The notes beneath the pieces are model-generated. The model saw only the letters and a program-made list of their open reading frames with translations. It searched no databases and was not told where the DNA came from. From an uncultured bacterium (GTDB taxonomy: Bacteria; Bacteroidota; Bacteroidia; Chitinophagales; Chitinophagaceae): a stretch of DNA of 64,000 nucleotides. Below are positions 15,994-26,300 of this stretch, piece by piece; position 1 is the first letter of the stretch; each line of letters starts with the position of its first letter. Both the position numbers and the translations under genes were made by a program. The stretch spans positions 1-64,000 of the forward strand of contig CAIXLY010000007.1 of assembly GCA_903920455.1 (NCBI GenBank). The letters run 5' to 3'.

Positions 15994-17286
15994 TTATTCC
16001 CCCCAAACCTGAAACCCCCAAGCAGGTAGATCAAAGTATTGCGCATCTTCATTCATTACTTTTGATGCAGAACTAAACCATTCAACATAACTTCCCCTAA
16101 TATCACCATGATCGACTTGAACAGCAGACAAAGGATATTGTGAAAAGTTAATCATCACCAACACACCCACCCCATTATAGGATCTTCTGAAACTTAAAAC
16201 ATGATGATCTACACTATTGTAGACAAGGGAGCAATTGCTTGACTCCTCAGAAGTATTAAAAGCTTCATATTTTTTTCTCAGTTCAAAAAGCGATTTATAG
16301 AAATGATGGAGCAATGGCTTGACTGGCCAGATCAATGGATCTTTTTCAAAAAAAGACAATCGTTTGTAATTCGGAATTTCCTGTCCACTATACAAGAGCG
16401 GCAACCCTTTCCATGTAGAAGAAAATACAGCGAGAGGAATGGCCATATCTCCGTACTTTTCATATTCTGTACCATTCCAACTATTTTCATCATGATTGCT
16501 GGTGAACCAAGCGAGTGAAGAAGATGAAGGATGAGTCTGTTGATACAAAAACAAAACATCCCTAAGATGATGGATCTGACGTGACCCATCATTACAAAAA
16601 TCTTTTGCTGTATTCATCCAACGCCAAGTGTATGCAGAATCAAACACCTCCATATAAGATGGATGATCAAGTGGGTCTAGCTCAGCAATCCAAAATAGTT
16701 TTTTTTGATTTTCAAGGGAGGCTCTTGCTTGCGCCCAAAAATCAACAGGTGTTAACATAGCCATATCACAGCGAAATCCATCAAGATCAAACTTTTTCAC
16801 CCATGACTGCATCGCGTCAATCATATCGAGTCGCATTTGTTCATTAGCATAATCCAAATCAACTACATCATCCCATCCATGAGCATCAAAAAAATCTCCT
16901 TGAGCATTCTTCTTATAATAGGAAGGATGCGACAATGTCCATTCGTGGTCACATCCGGTATGATTGGCAACCCAATCAATAATAACTTTCATACCCAATT
17001 GATGGGCCTCATCAACCAATAGCCTAAAATCATTTTCTGTACCGAACTCAGGATTAATATCGCTGTAGCTTGAACAGGCATAATAACTGCCCAGTTGACC
17101 CTTTCGATTTTTGATGCTGATGGGAGTAAGTGGCATAAACCACAGGACCTCAACACCCATATCCGCCAATCGGTCTAGATGCTTTCTGAATGCATTAAGG
17201 GTGCCCTCGGAAGTGTATTGACGAATATTTACCTCGTAGATATTGGTTCTGCAAGACCATGAAACGGGTCCATTATGCTCCTTCAT
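15994..17286 (-). CDS. Cytoplasmic alpha-amylase family enzyme (GH13)
   Basis: A glycoside hydrolase family 13 protein of 430 aa acting on alpha-glucans or related sugars. The barrel motifs are in place: region I DWVANHT (104-110), the nucleophile D174 in DGFRCDMA, acid/base E202 in WIAELD, and transition-state stabiliser D266 in TSNHDENSW. A short C-terminal beta domain follows. There is no signal peptide, so it should work in the cytoplasm, for example on stored glycogen or imported oligosaccharides. No sus or glycogen genes are nearby. The exact specificity cannot be told from sequence. Divergent from ispH. Confidence 0.88.
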   Translation of the reverse strand: MKEHNGPVSWSCRTNIYEVNIRQYTSEGTLNAFRKHLDRLADMGVEVLWFMPLTPISIKNRKGQLGSYYACSSYSDINPEFGTENDFRLLVDEAHQLGMKVIIDWVANHTGCDHEWTLSHPSYYKKNAQGDFFDAHGWDDVVDLDYANEQMRLDMIDAMQSWVKKFDLDGFRCDMAMLTPVDFWAQARASLENQKKLFWIAELDPLDHPSYMEVFDSAYTWRWMNTAKDFCNDGSRQIHHLRDVLFLYQQTHPSSSSLAWFTSNHDENSWNGTEYEKYGDMAIPLAVFSSTWKGLPLLYSGQEIPNYKRLSFFEKDPLIWPVKPLLHHFYKSLFELRKKYEAFNTSEESSNCSLVYNSVDHHVLSFRRSYNGVGVLVMINFSQYPLSAVQVDHGDIRGSYVEWFSSASKVMNEDAQYFDLPAWGFQVWGE

Positions 17287-17377
17287 GCATGTAAGTTAGG
17301 AAATGAAGTGGAAAACAAGCTATTGAAGAAACTGAATTCAATGAACCTTTATCGCTACGTGATGTTATTTGAAATTG

Positions 17378-17385
17378 TAACTTTG
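17378..17385 (+). promoter_or_regulatory. -7 promoter box of ispH (TAACTTTG)
   Basis: Matches TAnnTTTG and ends eight bases before the ispH ATG at 17394, again implying a leader of only a few bases. Confidence 0.55.
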
Positions 17386-17393
17386 GGCACCAC

Positions 17394-18620
17394 ATGAAAC
17401 AGTTCACAATACCTGTTATATACAGAAGTCCGCTTATCACTTCGATAAAAAAACAACGAAAGGAAGATGATAAATTAAAGAAAGACTTTAGCCCAACACA
17501 GTTGGATTTCGGTGTACTCCAAATTTTTCTAGCCCGTCATTTTGGCTTTTGCTATGGCGTTGAAAATGCTATCGAGATCGCCTTTAGAACTGTGGATGAA
17601 AATCCGGGAAAAAGAATCTTTCTTTTAAGCGAAATGATTCACAACCCATTTGTTAATGATGACCTGTTAGCTAGGGGCATTAAGTTTATGATGGACACAA
17701 AGGGAAATTCTATTATACCCTTTGAAACATTAAATGCTGAGGACATAGTTATTATTCCTGCATTTGGAACAACCATAGATATTGAAAAAAAGCTAACTGC
17801 AATTGGAATTCAGATTGAGCGATATAATACCACATGTCCATTTGTAGAAAAAGTGTGGAACCGTGCAGAACAAATTGCCAACAAGGGATACAGTATTGTT
17901 GTTCACGGTAAACCAACCCACGAGGAAACAAGAGCTACTTTTTCTCACAGCAACGCCTATGCCCCAACGTTGATTATTAACGACATGGAAGAAGCCATAC
18001 TGTTGGGATCAATACTGAATGGAGAAAGATCAACTGAAGCATTTCACGAATTATTTAAAGGCCGATATAGTGAAGGCTTTGACCTAGAAAGAGACCTTGC
18101 CCGTTTTGGTGTAGTAAACCAAACAACCATGTTGGCAACAGATACGCAGGAAATTGCTGATTATCTAAAGGAGATCATGATTAAGAAGCACCAGCTGAGT
18201 GCCTCTTCTATTTCAGAAAGATTCGCTGACACCAGAGACACCCTATGTTATGCAACAAATGACAATCAAACGGCTGTCAGGCAATTGCTTGAACAAGAGG
18301 CAGATATTGCAATTGTAATTGGAGGAAGAAAAAGTAGCAACAGCTCACATCTTGTGGAACTTTGTGAACACCAATTGCCTACTTATTTCATAGAGTCTGA
18401 AGTTGATATTTTATCGAAAGATGAAATCAAAGGTTTTAACTGGAAAACACATGAAGAATATATCAAATCTGGCTTCCTGACGAATATAGAAAATCCGAGA
18501 ATTCTAATCACCAGTGGCGCTTCTTGTCCGGATGCCATTGTAGAGGCTGTAATCAAAAAGATTACTTCTTTTTTTCCTAGAGCCAACCCATTTGAGGAAG
18601 TTGCTTCATTGTGGGCCTAA
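17394..18620 (+). CDS. ispH: 4-hydroxy-3-methylbut-2-enyl diphosphate reductase (IspH/LytB)
   Basis: Last enzyme of the MEP isoprenoid pathway: makes IPP and DMAPP using a 4Fe-4S cluster. The three cluster cysteines are C53 (HFGFCYGVENA), C148 (TTCPFVEKVW) and C378 (SGASCPDAIV). At 408 aa it is longer than the roughly 310 aa E. coli enzyme: it has about 45 extra residues at the N-terminus and an insert after residue 200, as I recall for Cytophagales homologues. The promoter box directly upstream supports this early start. It ends base-to-base against the stop of convergent cmk. ispD and dxr, in the same pathway, are also in the window but not linked. Confidence 0.94.
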   Translation: MKQFTIPVIYRSPLITSIKKQRKEDDKLKKDFSPTQLDFGVLQIFLARHFGFCYGVENAIEIAFRTVDENPGKRIFLLSEMIHNPFVNDDLLARGIKFMMDTKGNSIIPFETLNAEDIVIIPAFGTTIDIEKKLTAIGIQIERYNTTCPFVEKVWNRAEQIANKGYSIVVHGKPTHEETRATFSHSNAYAPTLIINDMEEAILLGSILNGERSTEAFHELFKGRYSEGFDLERDLARFGVVNQTTMLATDTQEIADYLKEIMIKKHQLSASSISERFADTRDTLCYATNDNQTAVRQLLEQEADIAIVIGGRKSSNSSHLVELCEHQLPTYFIESEVDILSKDEIKGFNWKTHEEYIKSGFLTNIENPRILITSGASCPDAIVEAVIKKITSFFPRANPFEEVASLWA

Positions 18621-19301
18621 TTAACCATTCATGCATTCTTTTGCCCAAGTCAACGCAAGTGCAAGTTGCTCATCAGCAGTAAGTCTGCTGTTATCAAGTA
18701 CAATCGCATCATCTGCTTTTCTGAGCGGAGAGAATTCGCGATTTGAATCAGCGTAATCCCGTGTTTCCAGATTCTCTTTTACGGCTTCAATCATGATATT
18801 GGGGTTCGTCAAGACCAACTCCTTGTATCTTCTCGCAACACGAACGTCAACATCTGCTGTCATGAATATTTTAAGTTCCGCCTCAGGAAATACGGCGGTG
18901 CCAATATCCCGTCCATCCATTACAATTCCTTTATTTCTACCAATAAGGCGTTGCTGAGCAACAGCAAAATCACGAACTTCTTTAATTGCAGCCACTTCAC
19001 TTACTTTGGAGGCAACCGACATGTCCCGAATTAAAGCCTCAACGTTTTCGCCATTTAAAAAAATCTCATTATTCCCATTCATGGGATTAAAGCCAAAGGA
19101 AAGTGTAATATTACCGAGTGCATGATTAATAGATATCTTACTAGCTAAGTCAATTTGATTTCGAATAAAATAAAGAGTAATCGCACGATACATTGCCCCT
19201 GAATCAATAAAGATATAATTCAACTCTTTTGCCATCTGGCGAGCCATGGTGCTCTTTCCACAAGACGACCAACCATCTACAGTAATGATGATCTTTTTCA
19301 T
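18621..19301 (-). CDS. cmk: Cytidylate kinase
   Basis: Phosphorylates CMP and dCMP with ATP. The 226 aa start at MKKIIITVDG; an ATG six codons upstream (19319) would add residues not seen in the family. P-loop GWSSCGKSTMA (about 10-20), IDSGAMYRA, and the DGRDIGTAVFPEA motif typical of Cmk (about 150-162) are present, followed by RRYKEL. Its stop codon is immediately next to the stop of ispH, with no bases between and no terminator visible. Confidence 0.95.
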   Translation of the reverse strand: MKKIIITVDGWSSCGKSTMARQMAKELNYIFIDSGAMYRAITLYFIRNQIDLASKISINHALGNITLSFGFNPMNGNNEIFLNGENVEALIRDMSVASKVSEVAAIKEVRDFAVAQQRLIGRNKGIVMDGRDIGTAVFPEAELKIFMTADVDVRVARRYKELVLTNPNIMIEAVKENLETRDYADSNREFSPLRKADDAIVLDNSRLTADEQLALALTWAKECMNG

Positions 19302-19539
19302 TGCTGCAATATCGTGCATATTTGGAGAATAGCCATCAAGGATGGATTCATATCAGAAGAAATGATTTGCAATAACTCGCTCCCCATTGCCCGGTTCTAG
19401 GCAAGGCAGGGCCCCGGAAATGATGAAAATTGAACAATTTTTAAGCGTTTTTCCACTTCAATCAAATAGTTGATCAGTCATGATGCTTAAACCTTTCAGT
19501 ATTACACATATTTATATACCTTCGAATCTAATATCTACC

Positions 19540-20526
19540 ATGTTAAAAATCGGCATTTTTGGAGCGGGTCATTTAGGGAAATTTCACATCAGCAATTGGA
19601 AAGAAATTGGTGGTGTTGAATTGGTGGGATTTTATGACCCAAGCGACAAGATTGCACAGGAGATAGTTGAGAAATTCGGTCTCAAGCGCTATGACGATAT
19701 TGACACATTAATGAATGAAATTGATGCAGCAGATGTAATCACTCCAACCCAATTTCATTTTCCGGTATGCGAGGTTGCGTTAAGAAAAAGCAAGCATGTG
19801 TTTGTTGAAAAACCCATGGCAAATGACATGCATGAGGCCAAGAAACTGCTAAAGCTAATCAATGAGGCAAAAGTAAAATTTCAGGTAGGCCATGTAGAAA
19901 GGTTTAATCCTGCTTATCTCGCCCTTAATGGAAGAAAGCTAAATCCAATGTTCATTGAAGTGCATAGACTCGCTCAATTCAATCCTAGAGGAACAGAGGT
20001 TAGTGTTATACTTGACCTCATGATTCATGACATTGATATTATTCTGCATTTGGTCAACAGCGAGATAAAGCAGATATCAGCAAGTGGTGTGGCTGTAATG
20101 ACAGATACGCCAGACATAGCAAATGTTCGCATTGAATTTCACAATGGCTGTGTAGCCAACCTAACATCTTCAAGAATTTCAATGAAGAAGATGAGAAAAA
20201 TGAGGCTATTTCAAAAGGATGCATATATAGGGATTGATTTCTTAGACAAGAAAACAGAAATAATAAGGTTGAAAGCCGACAAGGAAAATGATGACAACTT
20301 TACATTTGATATTGAAACGCCAAATGGTGTAAAATCAATCGCAGTAGAGAATCCTGAGATTATTGAAATTAGTGCGATAAAGGCAGAACTCACTGCATTT
20401 AGGGATGCGATCCTCAGCGATACAATTCCAGTTGTATCCGAGTTAGATGGATATCAGGCACTTGATGTTGCACATCAAATACTTTCTAAAATTGGAACTT
20501 CTGGGGGGATAGCGCTTGGATCTTAA
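19540..20526 (+). CDS. Gfo/Idh/MocA family NAD(P)-dependent oxidoreductase
   Basis: A 328 aa dehydrogenase of unknown substrate. The start ATG at 19540 puts the nucleotide-binding motif GIFGAGHLGKFH at residues 5-16; an ATG at 19480 would add 20 residues ahead of the fold. EKPMANDMHEA (about 91-101) carries the conserved lysine of the family, and VGHVERFNPA is the second family motif. The C-terminal half is the alpha/beta substrate domain. It stands alone between cmk (divergent, about 240 bp with nothing else recognisable) and convergent ispD, so context gives no substrate. Confidence 0.88.
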   Translation: MLKIGIFGAGHLGKFHISNWKEIGGVELVGFYDPSDKIAQEIVEKFGLKRYDDIDTLMNEIDAADVITPTQFHFPVCEVALRKSKHVFVEKPMANDMHEAKKLLKLINEAKVKFQVGHVERFNPAYLALNGRKLNPMFIEVHRLAQFNPRGTEVSVILDLMIHDIDIILHLVNSEIKQISASGVAVMTDTPDIANVRIEFHNGCVANLTSSRISMKKMRKMRLFQKDAYIGIDFLDKKTEIIRLKADKENDDNFTFDIETPNGVKSIAVENPEIIEISAIKAELTAFRDAILSDTIPVVSELDGYQALDVAHQILSKIGTSGGIALGS

Positions 20527-20545
20527 TTCTAAAATATCCCTATTC

Positions 20546-21226
20546 CTATCTATTGATTACCCCCAAACGCCATTCGGCAAAAGCAAGATCTTCAGGAAAA
20601 GTAATTTTAATGTTTTTTTCGTCACCATCAACCAAGTGAACGGGGATGCCAAATGTTTCAACAACTGTTGCTTCATCAGTAAAGGTATTTGAATAAGGAA
20701 GATCAAATGCTGGTAGAATATGCTGAGACAAAAAAGTTTGAGGAGTTTGAACGATAAACAAATTATCGCGAGGGATGACTTGGGAGCCAATGCCATCAGC
20801 AGTCTTCTTTCTTATGCTATCACGCACAGGAACAACAGGTATTGCAGTACCGTGCTTTTGAGCATCAATGCCACATCGCTTAATCAGTTCAGGTGTTACA
20901 AGGCAACGTACAGCATCATGAACAAAAACCAAGCTTTCTTCAACTACATGTTTCAGGCCATTGCGAACTGAGTGAAATCTTGTATCACCCCCTTCTACAA
21001 GCATGATGTTTGCATTGTAACCATGGTTCTCAATCATTGATCCAACTAATGAAATATAGTCTTTAGGAAGTACCAAGACAACATGGATATCATCATAAGC
21101 ATGGAGAAAAGCGTCTAGCGCATGCAAGAGAATTGGCTTCCCGTGTAATGTGATAAATTGCTTTGGAAGCTCCTGCCCCATCCTTACACCTGATCCACCT
21201 GCAACTATAATAGCTGTTTTTTTCAT
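20546..21226 (-). CDS. ispD: 2-C-methyl-D-erythritol 4-phosphate cytidylyltransferase
   Basis: Third step of the MEP pathway: transfers CMP from CTP to methylerythritol phosphate. The 226 aa have the nucleotidyl-transferase start IIVAGGSGVRMG with LPKQF (6-26), the VHDAVRCLVT segment (about 102-111), and DEATVVE plus the C-terminal KITFPEDLAFAE. The ATG overlaps the stop of the upstream permease gene by four bases (ATGA), so the two are translationally coupled. Confidence 0.96.
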   Translation of the reverse strand: MKKTAIIVAGGSGVRMGQELPKQFITLHGKPILLHALDAFLHAYDDIHVVLVLPKDYISLVGSMIENHGYNANIMLVEGGDTRFHSVRNGLKHVVEESLVFVHDAVRCLVTPELIKRCGIDAQKHGTAIPVVPVRDSIRKKTADGIGSQVIPRDNLFIVQTPQTFLSQHILPAFDLPYSNTFTDEATVVETFGIPVHLVDGDEKNIKITFPEDLAFAEWRLGVINR

Positions 21227-22650
21227 GCGACAGACTTTCTACTCCTAACAGCAATAAAATAAAGTGGAACACCAAGAAGGGTAATGATTAGTCCAGGCCA
21301 TGTATATTCCGGCTTGAAGATGATTAGTAAAATACAGAAAGATAGGCCCATGAAAATGTACAGTATCGGCAACACAGGGTATCCAAAAGCTTTGTAGGGC
21401 CTTTCCATATCAGGTCTTTTTTTACGAAGAATAAAAACTCCCAAAATAGTAAGTACGTAGAATATCACAACAATAAAAGAAACCATATCAAGTAGCTGCC
21501 CGTAGCGTCCACTTAAACACAATAAAGAGGCTACAATAGTTTGACTCCACAACGCCCACTGAGGAACCGCATTTGAATTGAGAACGCCAGCTTTCTTGAA
21601 AAACAATCCATCTTGAGACATGGTATAAAATACCCTGGCTCCTGCCATTACAAGCCCATTGATGCAACCGAAAGTAGACACCATGATGAGGATGGCAATG
21701 ATGGACCGACCAGCAGCACCAAAAATGGCGCTGGCGGCAGCCACAGCAATTCGGTCTTCTTCCGGCTTAGCAATTTGATCCATTGGCAACACATTGAGAT
21801 ACATCAGATTTGCAGATACGTAAATCAGCGTAACAATGAGTGTGCCAAGAAATAAGCTTAACCCTATATTGCGCTTAGGATTCTTTATTTCACCTGCGAT
21901 AAAAGTTACATTATTCCATGCATCACTACTAAATACCGAGCCCACCATTGAAGCAGCAATAGCACCCAGTAAGGTGATGCCCCCAATTGATTCCCAGGTG
22001 ACGCTGCCATCATCGTGAATAAGAGATTTTTGAGAGAAGAAGCCAGATGCCATATTTTCTGACCAAAAACTATGCTCAACGAATAAAAATCCGCAAAGAA
22101 TCAAACCGAATAAAGCCAGCAGTTTTGAGATGGTAAATGTTGTTTGGATGGCTTTGCCTTCCTTTACACCTTTTGTATTGACATACGTCAAGAGCACAAT
22201 GACTCCAATGGCAACAAGTTGAGCTGGATAGATTTTTAGAATGCCAAATTGAAAAAGGATATTTTGGTCCTGCATATTTAAGGCAGGAAAAAAGTAACCC
22301 GTAAATTTAGCAAAGGCCACACCAACAGCAGCGATGGTGCCTGTTTGAATAACAGCAAAAAAGCTCCACCCATATAAAAAGCCAACAAGCGGATTGTACG
22401 CTTCTTTTAGGTAAACGTATTGTCCTCCAGCTTTGGGGAACATGCCACTCAATTCTCCGTAGCTAAGTGCCGCACTGATGGTCATAAAGCCTGTAAGCAC
22501 CCAAACAAAAATAATCCACCCAGCGCCCCCTACATTTCTGGCAATATCGGCAGTGACTATAAAAATACCAGAGCCAATCATTGAGCCTGCAACGAGCATC
22601 GTTGCATCCAAGAGACCGAGGCTAGGTTTAAATCCGCTGTTTTCTGACAT
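21223..22650 (-). CDS. Amino-acid permease, APC superfamily
   Basis: A 475 aa inner-membrane transporter with about 12 hydrophobic helices. The family start GLLDATMLVAGSMIGSGIFI (about 12-31) contains the GSGIF loop that binds the substrate in LeuT-fold carriers. It most resembles the LAT-like/basic amino-acid subgroup; the substrate is not clear. It is preceded by an OmpH-type gene and a terminator, and overlaps ispD by four bases, an unexpected partner for a transporter. Confidence 0.88.
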   Translation of the reverse strand: MSENSGFKPSLGLLDATMLVAGSMIGSGIFIVTADIARNVGGAGWIIFVWVLTGFMTISAALSYGELSGMFPKAGGQYVYLKEAYNPLVGFLYGWSFFAVIQTGTIAAVGVAFAKFTGYFFPALNMQDQNILFQFGILKIYPAQLVAIGVIVLLTYVNTKGVKEGKAIQTTFTISKLLALFGLILCGFLFVEHSFWSENMASGFFSQKSLIHDDGSVTWESIGGITLLGAIAASMVGSVFSSDAWNNVTFIAGEIKNPKRNIGLSLFLGTLIVTLIYVSANLMYLNVLPMDQIAKPEEDRIAVAAASAIFGAAGRSIIAILIMVSTFGCINGLVMAGARVFYTMSQDGLFFKKAGVLNSNAVPQWALWSQTIVASLLCLSGRYGQLLDMVSFIVVIFYVLTILGVFILRKKRPDMERPYKAFGYPVLPILYIFMGLSFCILLIIFKPEYTWPGLIITLLGVPLYFIAVRSRKSVA

Positions 22651-22662
22651 ATACTTGGTTTT

Positions 22663-22692
22663 AAAAAAAATCCCGATTCAATTGAATCGGGA
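22663..22692 (-). terminator. Terminator after the OmpH-like gene
   Basis: Perfect palindrome TCCCGATTCAATTGAATCGGGA (22 bases) followed on the minus strand by eight T. It lies 28 bases past the OmpH-like stop and just before the permease ATG. Confidence 0.9.
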
Positions 22693-22719
22693 CTGAAGTT
22701 AAGTATTTCGAATAATGTT

Positions 22720-23313
22720 TTATTTTTTCCCAGCAGTTTTATTGTAGTCGGCATTGAGGCCCGCTACCACATCATTGGTTATGTCATAGGCAGAATCCTT
22801 GTAAAACAAGAAATTCAGCGAGTTAGAATAAGAAAAAATATAGGTGTATTTTTTAGTCTTGTTGTATTCAACCAGGAACTTGTCGATTTTGTTTCTCAGC
22901 TCTTGCATCGTTGTTGCACCTTCGCTAGCAATGTTGTTTTCAAGTGTGCGCTTCTGTTCTTCAAGATTTTGCATTTTCCCCTGATAAGCACGCTGAAAAT
23001 TTTCATACTCTGCCTGAGTGATAGACTCCCCTCTTTTAGCAAATGCGATTCGCTCATTTTCAATTCGTTGAAAGGCATTGTTCAAGTCGCGGTCAGCAGC
23101 CTCTTTCTTTCTGTCAAAATCTACCATCTTCTCTTTATAAAAAAGATATTTCTCTTGCAGGCTGTCGAGGTCAACATAAGCCAATTTTACAACAGAAGCA
23201 CTATCTGAAAAGGTGCTTGATGAGGCAGTAGGCTTACCTATATTTTTTACTTGAAGAAGAATTAAGATTGCAAGACCTGCACCTAATAATGCGTTGATGA
23301 CTTTTTGATTCAT
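22720..23313 (-). CDS. OmpH/Skp-family periplasmic chaperone
   Basis: A 197 aa envelope protein with an N-terminal membrane signal (about 7-22), then the OmpH start LAYVDLDSLQEKY and a long charged helical coiled coil (about 50-150). Skp-type proteins hold unfolded outer-membrane proteins as trimers with helical tentacles. Length and layout fit. It is flanked by its own terminator and by the rpoC terminator, so it is probably a separate unit. Other OmpH genes in Bacteroidota lie beside bamA; this one does not. Confidence 0.85.
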   Translation of the reverse strand: MNQKVINALLGAGLAILILLQVKNIGKPTASSSTFSDSASVVKLAYVDLDSLQEKYLFYKEKMVDFDRKKEAADRDLNNAFQRIENERIAFAKRGESITQAEYENFQRAYQGKMQNLEEQKRTLENNIASEGATTMQELRNKIDKFLVEYNKTKKYTYIFSYSNSLNFLFYKDSAYDITNDVVAGLNADYNKTAGKK

Positions 23314-23340
23314 TGTTATGGCTATTTATTAAACAATATG

Positions 23341-23366
23341 AAAAGGGAGCAGTTGGCTGCTCCCTT
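23341..23366 (-). terminator. Terminator of rpoC
   Basis: GGGAGCAG/CTGCTCCC stem (23345-23364) followed on the minus strand by TTTT, nine bases past the rpoC stop. Confidence 0.85.
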
Positions 23367-23374
23367 CGATTTAA

Positions 23375-26300
23375 TTATTCTTCCTCATCGAAGCTCATTA
23401 CTTCGCGTGTTGTTTGAAGGAGTTCGTATTCCTCCTTACTTCCTACAAGCACATTTTCATAATCCCTAAGTCCGGTTCCGGCAGGAATATGGTGACCAGT
23501 GATAACGTTTTCTTTAAGACCAAGCATATCATCTGTCTTGCCTTGAATGGCTGCAGAAGAAAGGACTTTGGTTGTTTCCTGGAATGATGCTGCTGAAATC
23601 CAACTTTGAGTTCCGAGAGAAGCCTTTGTGATACCCAACAACACTGGTGTTGATGTGGCAGCATTTGCATCACGGAATTCAATAACCTTTTTATCAGCTC
23701 TGCGGAGAATTGAGTTTTCTTCTCTTATTTCACGAAGACTGGCGATCTGTCCGGCTTTCAACACTTCAGAATCTCCTGCATCTTCAACAACTTTTTTGTC
23801 GTAGATCCAATCGTTTTCGATGTTGAAGTCTAGGCGATCTTCGAGATCCCCTTCAAGGAAGCGGGTATTTCCTGGATCAATGATTTCAACTTTTCTCATC
23901 ATTTGGCGAACGATCACTTCAATATGCTTGTCGTTAATCTTCACACCCTGCAAACGATAAACTTCCTGAATCTCATTAACAACATACTCTTGAACTGCGA
24001 ATGGACCCTTGATTGCAAGGATATCAGCAGGAGCAACTTGGCCATCTGACAATGGTGTTCCAGCTTTTACGAAGTCGCCATCTTGTACAAGAATTTGACG
24101 CGTAAGGGTAACAAGATATTTCTTTTGAATGCCATCTTTAGCTTCAACAGTAATCTCTCTGTTACCGCGTTTGATCTGACCGAAAGTAACCACACCATCA
24201 ATTTCTGAAACAACTGCAGGGTTACCTGGATTTCTTGCTTCAAAAAGTTCAGTTACGCGTGGAAGACCTCCAGTGATATCGCGAAGCTTACCGAGTACCC
24301 TTGGTATTTTCACAAGAACCTGACCGGCTCTTACATCATCACCTTCTTCGATAACAATATGTGAACCTACTGGCAGGTTATATGATTTTTCATCTTTCCC
24401 AAGAATCTTGAGCGATGGTATTTTGGTTTTGTCTTTAGACTCAATAACAACCTTCTCTCTGTGTCCTGTTTGCTCATCCGCTTCTTCGCGATAAGTAACA
24501 CCATCAATTACATTTTCAAATTCAATTTGTCCGGCTATCTCAGCAACAACTACGTTGTTGAATGGATCCCAACTACAAATCACATCACCTTTGGCTACTT
24601 TCTTACCCTCTGAAACTGCCAACACTGAACCATAAGGAACGTTGTTGGTAATAAGTACACGGTCGTTCTTAAGGTCCATTATGCGCATTTCCGCTGTACG
24701 GCCGATAACGATCTGAACATCTTTTCCTTCGTTATTCTTCGCTTTAACAGTACGCAGACCATCGAACTGAACAACACCCTCGAACTTAGCCATAAGGTGA
24801 GATTCAACCGAAGCAGATCCTGCAACACCACCCACGTGGAATGTGCGAAGCGTCAGCTGAGTTCCAGGCTCACCAATTGATTGGGCAGCGATGATTCCTA
24901 CAGCGTCTCCTTTTTGAGCAATATTACCAGTTGCGAGATTTAGACCATAGCAATTCACACAAACTCCACGCTTGCTTTCGCAAGTAAGTACAGAACGTAT
25001 TTCAATGGTTTCAATTCCTGCTTCTTCAATCTTTCTTGCCTTGTCTTCATTGATATGCTGACCAGCGGATACGATAAGGGTATCTGTCAATGGTTCGTAT
25101 ACATCATGCAGTGAAGTACGGCCTAATATTCTATCATATAATGGTTCAACGATATCCTCGTTATCTTTCAATGCACTGGTTGCGATACCTCTAAGGGTTC
25201 CGCAATCTTCATCAGCAATAATCACATCTTGAGCAACGTCAACCAAACGACGGGTTAGGTAACCAGCATCGGCAGTTTTCAGGGCCGTATCGGCAAGACC
25301 CTTACGGGCACCGTGTGTAGAGATAAAGTATTCCAATACACTCAATCCATCTTTAAAGTTGGAAAGGATTGGATTTTCAATAATCTCTGAACCTGATGAA
25401 CCACTTTTTCTTGGTTTCGCCATAAGTCCGCGAATACCAGCCAGCTGTTTAACCTGCTGCTTACTACCCCTTGCACCTGAGTCAAGCATCATATAAACAG
25501 AGTTAAATCCTTGTTTATCTGTTGCCATTGCACGAATAAGGGATTCAGTAACCTTGGTATCTACCCTTGACCAGATGTCAATGATCTGGTTGTAACGCTC
25601 ATTGTTTGTGATTAGACCCATGTTGTAGTTGCTCCATACTTCCTTCACTTCTTCTGAAGCTTGGTCAATCATATCTTCCTTCTTTACAGGGAGAATAAGA
25701 TCTTGTATGTTAAACGACAACCCACCTCTGAATGCCATACGGAAACCTATTTCCTTGATGGCATCTAGAAACTTAGCGGTAGTTGGGACGTTTGTGATTT
25801 TGATGATTTCTCCAATGATATCCCTTAAACTTTTTTTCGTTAGTAGGGCGTTGATGAAACCAACTTCATGAGGAACGGCCTGATTGAACAACACACGACC
25901 AACTGTAGTTTCTATTAATTTGTATTCAAGAATACCTTGGTCGCTGCGCACATTGGCTTTAACTTTTATGAATGCATGAAGATCAACCTTGCCTTCATTG
26001 TAGGCAATGATCACTTCATCCGCATTGTAGAAACGCATGCCTTCGCCTTTTACAACATCTTCTTCGTTGTTGCGTTTGCCTTTAGATATATAATACAAAC
26101 CAAGAACCATGTCCTGAGAAGGAAGGGTGATTGGCGTACCATTCTGTGGATTTAATATGTTGTGAGAGGCAAGCATCAAGAGCTGAGCTTCAAGTACTGC
26201 TGCGTGACTAAGCGGCACGTGAACTGCCATCTGATCTCCATCGAAATCGGCATTGAACGAAGCACAAACAAGCGGGTGAAGCTGTATTGCTTTTCCTTCA

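Noticed and set aside
19302-19539. Possible RNA gene or riboswitch in the gap between cmk and the Gfo/Idh gene
   Set aside because: No conserved stem set, terminator or known motif could be seen; left as plain intergenic DNA with a weak TACCTTCG promoter-like box.
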